Part shown: in pieces, positions 63,050 through 64,000 of the stretch
Position numbering within the stretch: the first letter of the stretch is position 1
Layout of the letters: every line of letters begins with the position of its first letter
DNA from: Pantanalinema rosaneae
GTDB taxonomy: Bacteria > Cyanobacteriota > Cyanobacteriia > Leptolyngbyales > Leptolyngbyaceae
DNA length: 64,000 nt
Reading direction: 5' to 3'
Assembly: GCF_050753385.1 (NCBI RefSeq)
Contig: NZ_JBLZFZ010000018.1
Location: 1-64,000, forward strand
The notes under the pieces: generated by a model
Seen by the model: the letters and a program-made list of their open reading frames with translations, nothing else
Database searches by the model: none
Told to the model about the DNA's origin: nothing
Translations under genes and position numbers: made by a program

Positions 63050-64000
63050 ATGGGTTCGTCTCCAGTTCTGCAAAATTACATCAACGGGCAATGGGTTGCT
63101 TCCAGTACCACTGAGTTTCTGGAGGTCGTAAATCCCGCCACAACGGAAGTTCTAGCGACTGTGCCCCTATCGCTTGCCAGTGAAGTGGATCAGGCAGCGC
63201 AAGCGGCGGCTACTGCCTTCATCCATTGGCGACGCACTCCTGCCAGCGATCGCATTCAATATCTGTTCAAACTCAAGGCATTACTGGAAGAACATCTGGA
63301 ATCCCTGGCTCGCACGATCACGATGGAATGTGGCAAGACCCTGGCGGAATCTCGGGGTGAACTGCGGCGGGCGATCGAGAATGTCGAAGTTGCCTGTGGT
63401 ATTCCCATGCTGATGCAGGGCTACAACTCGGAAGACATTGCCAGAGGCATTGATGAGTTCATGATCCGGCAACCTTTGGGCGTGACAGCCATCATTGCAC
63501 CGTTTAACTTTCCGGGCATGATCCCGTTCTGGTTTATGCCCTACGCGATCGCCTGTGGCAATACCTGTGTGATTAAACCCTCAGAGAAAGTGCCGCTCAC
63601 CCTACAGCAGATCATGCAGTTGCTGGAACAAACGGGCTTACCCAATGGGGTCGTAAATCTGGTGAATGGCGCGAAGACCGTAGTCGATGCCATGCTTGAC
63701 CATCCCACGATTCGGGCGATTAGTTTTGTGGGCTCGACCCCGATCGCCCGTTACGTCTACAGTCGAGCGGCGGCGAATGGCAAACGGGCCCAGTGTCAGG
63801 GGGGGGCGAAAAATCCCGTGATTGTGCTGCCCGATGCGGACATGGAGTTAACCACCCGGATTATGGCAGACAGCGCCTTTGGTTGTGCCGGACAACGGTG
63901 TTTAGCCGCTGCTGTGGCAATTACTGTTGGGGCAGCCAAACAGACGTTTACGGAGGCGATCGCGGATACTGCCCAATCCCGGCGAGTCGGTTATGGACTG
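63050..64000 (+). CDS. mmsA: CoA-acylating methylmalonate-semialdehyde dehydrogenase, 5' part
   Basis: The frame from the ATG at 63050 stays open to the right edge (317 codons). It encodes an aldehyde dehydrogenase: LQNYINGQWVASSTTEFLEV, LGVTAIIAPFNFPGMIPFWF, VIKPSEKVPLT, AISFVGSTPIARYVYS, and the Cys segment SAFGCAGQRCLAAAVAI. The FNFPGMIPFW and FGCAGQRC motifs are those of methylmalonate-semialdehyde dehydrogenase (MmsA, malonate semialdehyde or methylmalonate semialdehyde to acetyl- or propionyl-CoA; valine and inositol breakdown). The last third is outside the window. Confidence 0.9.
   Translation, partial: MGSSPVLQNYINGQWVASSTTEFLEVVNPATTEVLATVPLSLASEVDQAAQAAATAFIHWRRTPASDRIQYLFKLKALLEEHLESLARTITMECGKTLAESRGELRRAIENVEVACGIPMLMQGYNSEDIARGIDEFMIRQPLGVTAIIAPFNFPGMIPFWFMPYAIACGNTCVIKPSEKVPLTLQQIMQLLEQTGLPNGVVNLVNGAKTVVDAMLDHPTIRAISFVGSTPIARYVYSRAAANGKRAQCQGGAKNPVIVLPDADMELTTRIMADSAFGCAGQRCLAAAVAITVGAAKQTFTEAIADTAQSRRVGYGL

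Overview
The window is a chromosomal segment of a cyanobacterium. The palindrome GCGATCGC and its core GCGATCG recur throughout, as expected for cyanobacterial HIP1. Several gene families are typical of the phylum: a class C flavodiiron protein, a Gap2-type GAPDH, a HAS-barrel protein, a TIGR04376-like coiled-coil protein, PAS/GAF kinases with long coiled coils, and Uma2/DUF4351-type proteins. Genus cannot be read from the sequence; a filamentous Leptolyngbya-like organism is only a guess.

Layout. 0.2-2.6 kb is an accessory stretch of small coupled gene pairs: a ParE/HigB-like toxin pair, a small protein with a clan AA aspartic protease, a DUF433/DUF5615 pair, and a duplicated, truncated copy of the second pair's leader. 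2.8-5.6 kb carries a TrpD-like transferase, a CYTH phosphatase, an RNase III-like protein with altered catalytic residues, and a HAS-barrel protein. 5.6-6.26 kb is the most striking segment: four tandem copies of a roughly 78-nt small RNA on the minus strand, resembling the Yfr2/Cyano-1 family. Each copy has its own terminator and a CRP-type palindrome at exactly the same distance upstream.

6.3-13.5 kb holds an EamA transporter, an Rpn/DUF4351 gene broken by one TAG codon, a fructokinase, a gene with another CRP-type palindrome just in front of its ribosome binding site, a VapBC-like pair, an unrecognised two-gene membrane cassette and an IS5-family element. 13.8-17.3 kb has dnaK and a LivH-type permease flanked by two copies of a palindromic repeat. 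17.4-26 kb is a signalling island: CheB, CheB, CheR-PAS, a lone HisKA protein, two PAS histidine kinases and a PAS-Crp regulator. The kinases and the regulator share one N-terminal coiled-coil/PAS module.

26-28.6 kb encodes alanine dehydrogenase and fumarase. 28.7-36.6 kb holds a SWIM zinc-finger protein and a SNF2 helicase, separated by two Uma2 genes. One Uma2 gene is split by an IS200/IS605 element (tnpA, tnpB) whose ends read TTAC and TCAA, so the pre-insertion reading frame can be rebuilt exactly. The rest is mainly core: pnp, ruvC, an amino-acid-binding lipoprotein, secreted aspartic and serine proteases, a PEP-synthase-like protein, ComF, a response regulator, a protein tyrosine phosphatase, EbfC, murB, murC, nadD, gap2 with a structured leader, a flavodiiron protein, an eIF1-like factor, an HtrA-type protease, a LysM/M23 protein, dtd, and the 5' part of methylmalonate-semialdehyde dehydrogenase running off the right edge.

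No rRNA, tRNA or CRISPR array was seen.
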